From: Alg239-R122 sp041746135
GTDB lineage: Bacteria; Pseudomonadota; Alphaproteobacteria; Sphingomonadales; Sphingomonadaceae
Assembly (NCBI GenBank): GCA_041746135.1
Contig: JBGTHQ010000023.1
Span: 62,001-126,000 of the forward strand
Reading direction: 5' to 3'
Length of the DNA stretch: 64,000 bases
The position numbers and the translations under genes were made by a program. Positions 62,766 through 64,000 of the stretch are shown one piece after another; the first letter of the stretch is position 1; each line of letters begins with the position of its first letter. The notes beneath the pieces are model-generated. The model was not told where the DNA came from and did no database searches. It saw nothing but the letters and a program-made list of their open reading frames with translations.

Positions 62766-63698
62766 ATGACTGAAATGACTCTGCAAAAGCTGATCGAGAG
62801 CGAACTGGCCGAACCGGTGGATCCGCGCATAAGCGCGTTCGCCGCAGATATTGCCAGCCGGTTCGCACAGTCCGCGCACGCCGTCCTTTTTTACGGATCG
62901 TGCCTGCGCAGCGAGCGACTTGATGGTCAGATGCTCGATTTCTACCTGATCGTGTCGGATTATGAGGCGGCCTTTCCCGGCAGCTGGAAAGCCAGCGCCA
63001 ACCGGCTATTGCCGCCCAATGTGTTTCCCGCCCAACATGATGGCCTTGCCGCCAAATATGCAGTTTTGTCGGAACAGGATTTTCATAATCTGAACCGCCG
63101 CGAAGCGAGCGCGGTGAGCGTGTGGGCGCGTTTTGCCCAACCCTCCCGGCTGGTATGGGCAAGCGACGAGATTGCCGCCGACCAGGCCGCGCTGGCGATT
63201 TCGGGGGCGGCCCCGACTTTGCTCAATGCCGCGCTGGCGCATGTGGACGCCGAAGAAACGCCCTTGCTGCAATTATGGGAAAAAGGTTTCGCGCTGACTT
63301 ATGGCGCGGAATTGCGGGCCGAACGCGGTAACCGACCGGGATCGGTGGTCGAATTTTCGCCCGAACGCTATCGCACATTCGGGCATGCCGCCTTGCCGCT
63401 CACGCCGATCAAGACAAGACGCGAAGGCGACACCGTAGCATTGCTGCCCGCGCAGCGCGCGGCGATCATGGAAGAACGCAGCCGCTGGCCGGGTCTGCGC
63501 CGCCGTGGCAAGGCACTGACTTTGGCGCGTCTTGCCAAGGCGACCGGCACTTATGCAGGCGGTATCGACTATATCGCGTGGAAGATTAACCGGCACGCAG
63601 GAACCGATATCAAGGTTAAGCAATGGCAGCGCCGCTGGCCGATACTGGGGGCGCTGGTCCTACTCCCCCAACTGATCTTGCGCGGTGCGGTAAAATAA
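62766..63698 (+). CDS. Nucleotidyltransferase-fold protein, TAM41-like candidate
   Basis: A 310-residue protein. VLFYGSCLRSERLDGQMLDFYLIV (about 40-63) reads as a nucleotidyltransferase active site: GS followed by a distant D-x-Y/L pair. SWKASANRLLPPNVF (about 71-86) resembles the next block of mitochondrial TAM41/Mmp37 CDP-diacylglycerol synthases. A hydrophobic segment near the C-terminus (WPILGALVLLPQLIL) would attach it to the membrane. The neighbouring lipid kinase supports a phosphatidic-acid cytidylyltransferase role. The family call is inferred from motif likeness only. Confidence 0.6.
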   Translation: MTEMTLQKLIESELAEPVDPRISAFAADIASRFAQSAHAVLFYGSCLRSERLDGQMLDFYLIVSDYEAAFPGSWKASANRLLPPNVFPAQHDGLAAKYAVLSEQDFHNLNRREASAVSVWARFAQPSRLVWASDEIAADQAALAISGAAPTLLNAALAHVDAEETPLLQLWEKGFALTYGAELRAERGNRPGSVVEFSPERYRTFGHAALPLTPIKTRREGDTVALLPAQRAAIMEERSRWPGLRRRGKALTLARLAKATGTYAGGIDYIAWKINRHAGTDIKVKQWQRRWPILGALVLLPQLILRGAVK

Positions 63699-63728
63699 GG
63701 GCATAATATCTCGTCAAGGAAACTTATC

Positions 63729-64000
63729 ATGCTCAAAAATCTCCAAAAACATCCTGTCCATCTGGGGCTCGGCGCAACTGCGGTGGTGCAGCCCGAAATG
63801 ACCGGCGATATGCGCTGGTACGAAGGCTATGGCGAGCGCCATAGCGGCGATGGCCCTGAGGGTCGGCTGGTGTCCATGCACCGGTTCACGGAAAGCTGGG
63901 ATTCTTGGGAAATGCATCCGCTTGGCAGCGAGATCGTGCTGTGCACGGCGGGAGAAATGACGATTGTCCAACAAATGCCGGACGGAACGGAAAAGAAAAC
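63729..64000 (+). CDS. Cupin-domain protein (partial, cut by window end)
   Basis: ATG 63729 with AAGGA 7 bases upstream opens a frame that runs past the window edge; about 90 residues are visible. HRFTESWDSWEMHPLGSEIVLCTAGEMTIV fits one cupin motif, with a conserved-type Glu and Gly and the histidines around it. It is probably a small metal-binding beta-barrel; function unknown. The gene is on the same strand as the TAM41-like gene, 30 bases later. Confidence 0.7.
   Translation, partial: MLKNLQKHPVHLGLGATAVVQPEMTGDMRWYEGYGERHSGDGPEGRLVSMHRFTESWDSWEMHPLGSEIVLCTAGEMTIVQQMPDGTEKK

Overview
The window comes from an alphaproteobacterium, most probably order Sphingomonadales (a Sphingorhabdus/Sphingopyxis-like relative). 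The grounds are a V-type exosortase system with PEPxxWA-CTERM substrates, a TrcR/DUF1013 cell-cycle regulator, a DUF1192 protein beside ClpA, an LpxH-like phosphoesterase and LptF/LptG. No plasmid, phage, insertion sequence, integrase or CRISPR signature was seen.

Positions 1-34 kb hold one large exopolysaccharide (EPS) and exosortase locus, visibly more A/T-rich than the rest. It contains four PEPxxWA-CTERM proteins (142-666, 916-2133, 31441-32160, 33173-33781), the exosortase XrtV with EpsI and a small accessory protein (18843-20710), an EpsD-type prolyl isomerase (17852-18736) and a TPR lipoprotein (9770-11365). The EPS machinery comprises an export porin, chain-length protein and BY-kinase-like ATPase (5435-9578), an initiating polyprenyl glycosylphosphotransferase (22901-24292), at least six glycosyltransferases, a UDP-glucuronate decarboxylase (13584-14552), two polymerase/ligase-like membrane proteins (16262-17644, 25280-26644), an acyltransferase (26963-27964) and a Wzx flippase (29617-30975). 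A SleB-like hydrolase and an L,D-transpeptidase suggest local peptidoglycan remodelling. The logic is Wzx/Wzy-type: build on a lipid carrier, flip, polymerise, export, while XrtV processes envelope or surface proteins.

Positions 34-48 kb are mixed housekeeping: a CDP-alcohol phosphatidyltransferase, tRNA-Thr(GGT), a 46-residue basic protein, aminopeptidase P, oligopeptidase B, a HAD phosphatase, a thioesterase, an acyl-CoA ligase, an MBL-fold hydrolase, TrcR, a glycosyltransferase/LpxH-like operon and a quinone oxidoreductase.

Positions 48-64 kb hold ClpA, a stand-alone BLUF photoreceptor, an A-type Fe-S carrier, exonuclease III, an alpha/beta hydrolase, a GbsR/MarR regulator with a matching pair of operators, a fatty acid desaturase, an LptF-LptG-flippase operon, a DUF2141 protein, a diacylglycerol kinase next to a TAM41-like nucleotidyltransferase candidate, and a cupin cut by the window edge.

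The most interesting points are the gene-overlapped PEP-CTERM/L,D-transpeptidase pair, the inverted repeats near the XrtV operon and one of its substrates, the GbsR operator pair, and the TAM41-like gene beside a lipid kinase.
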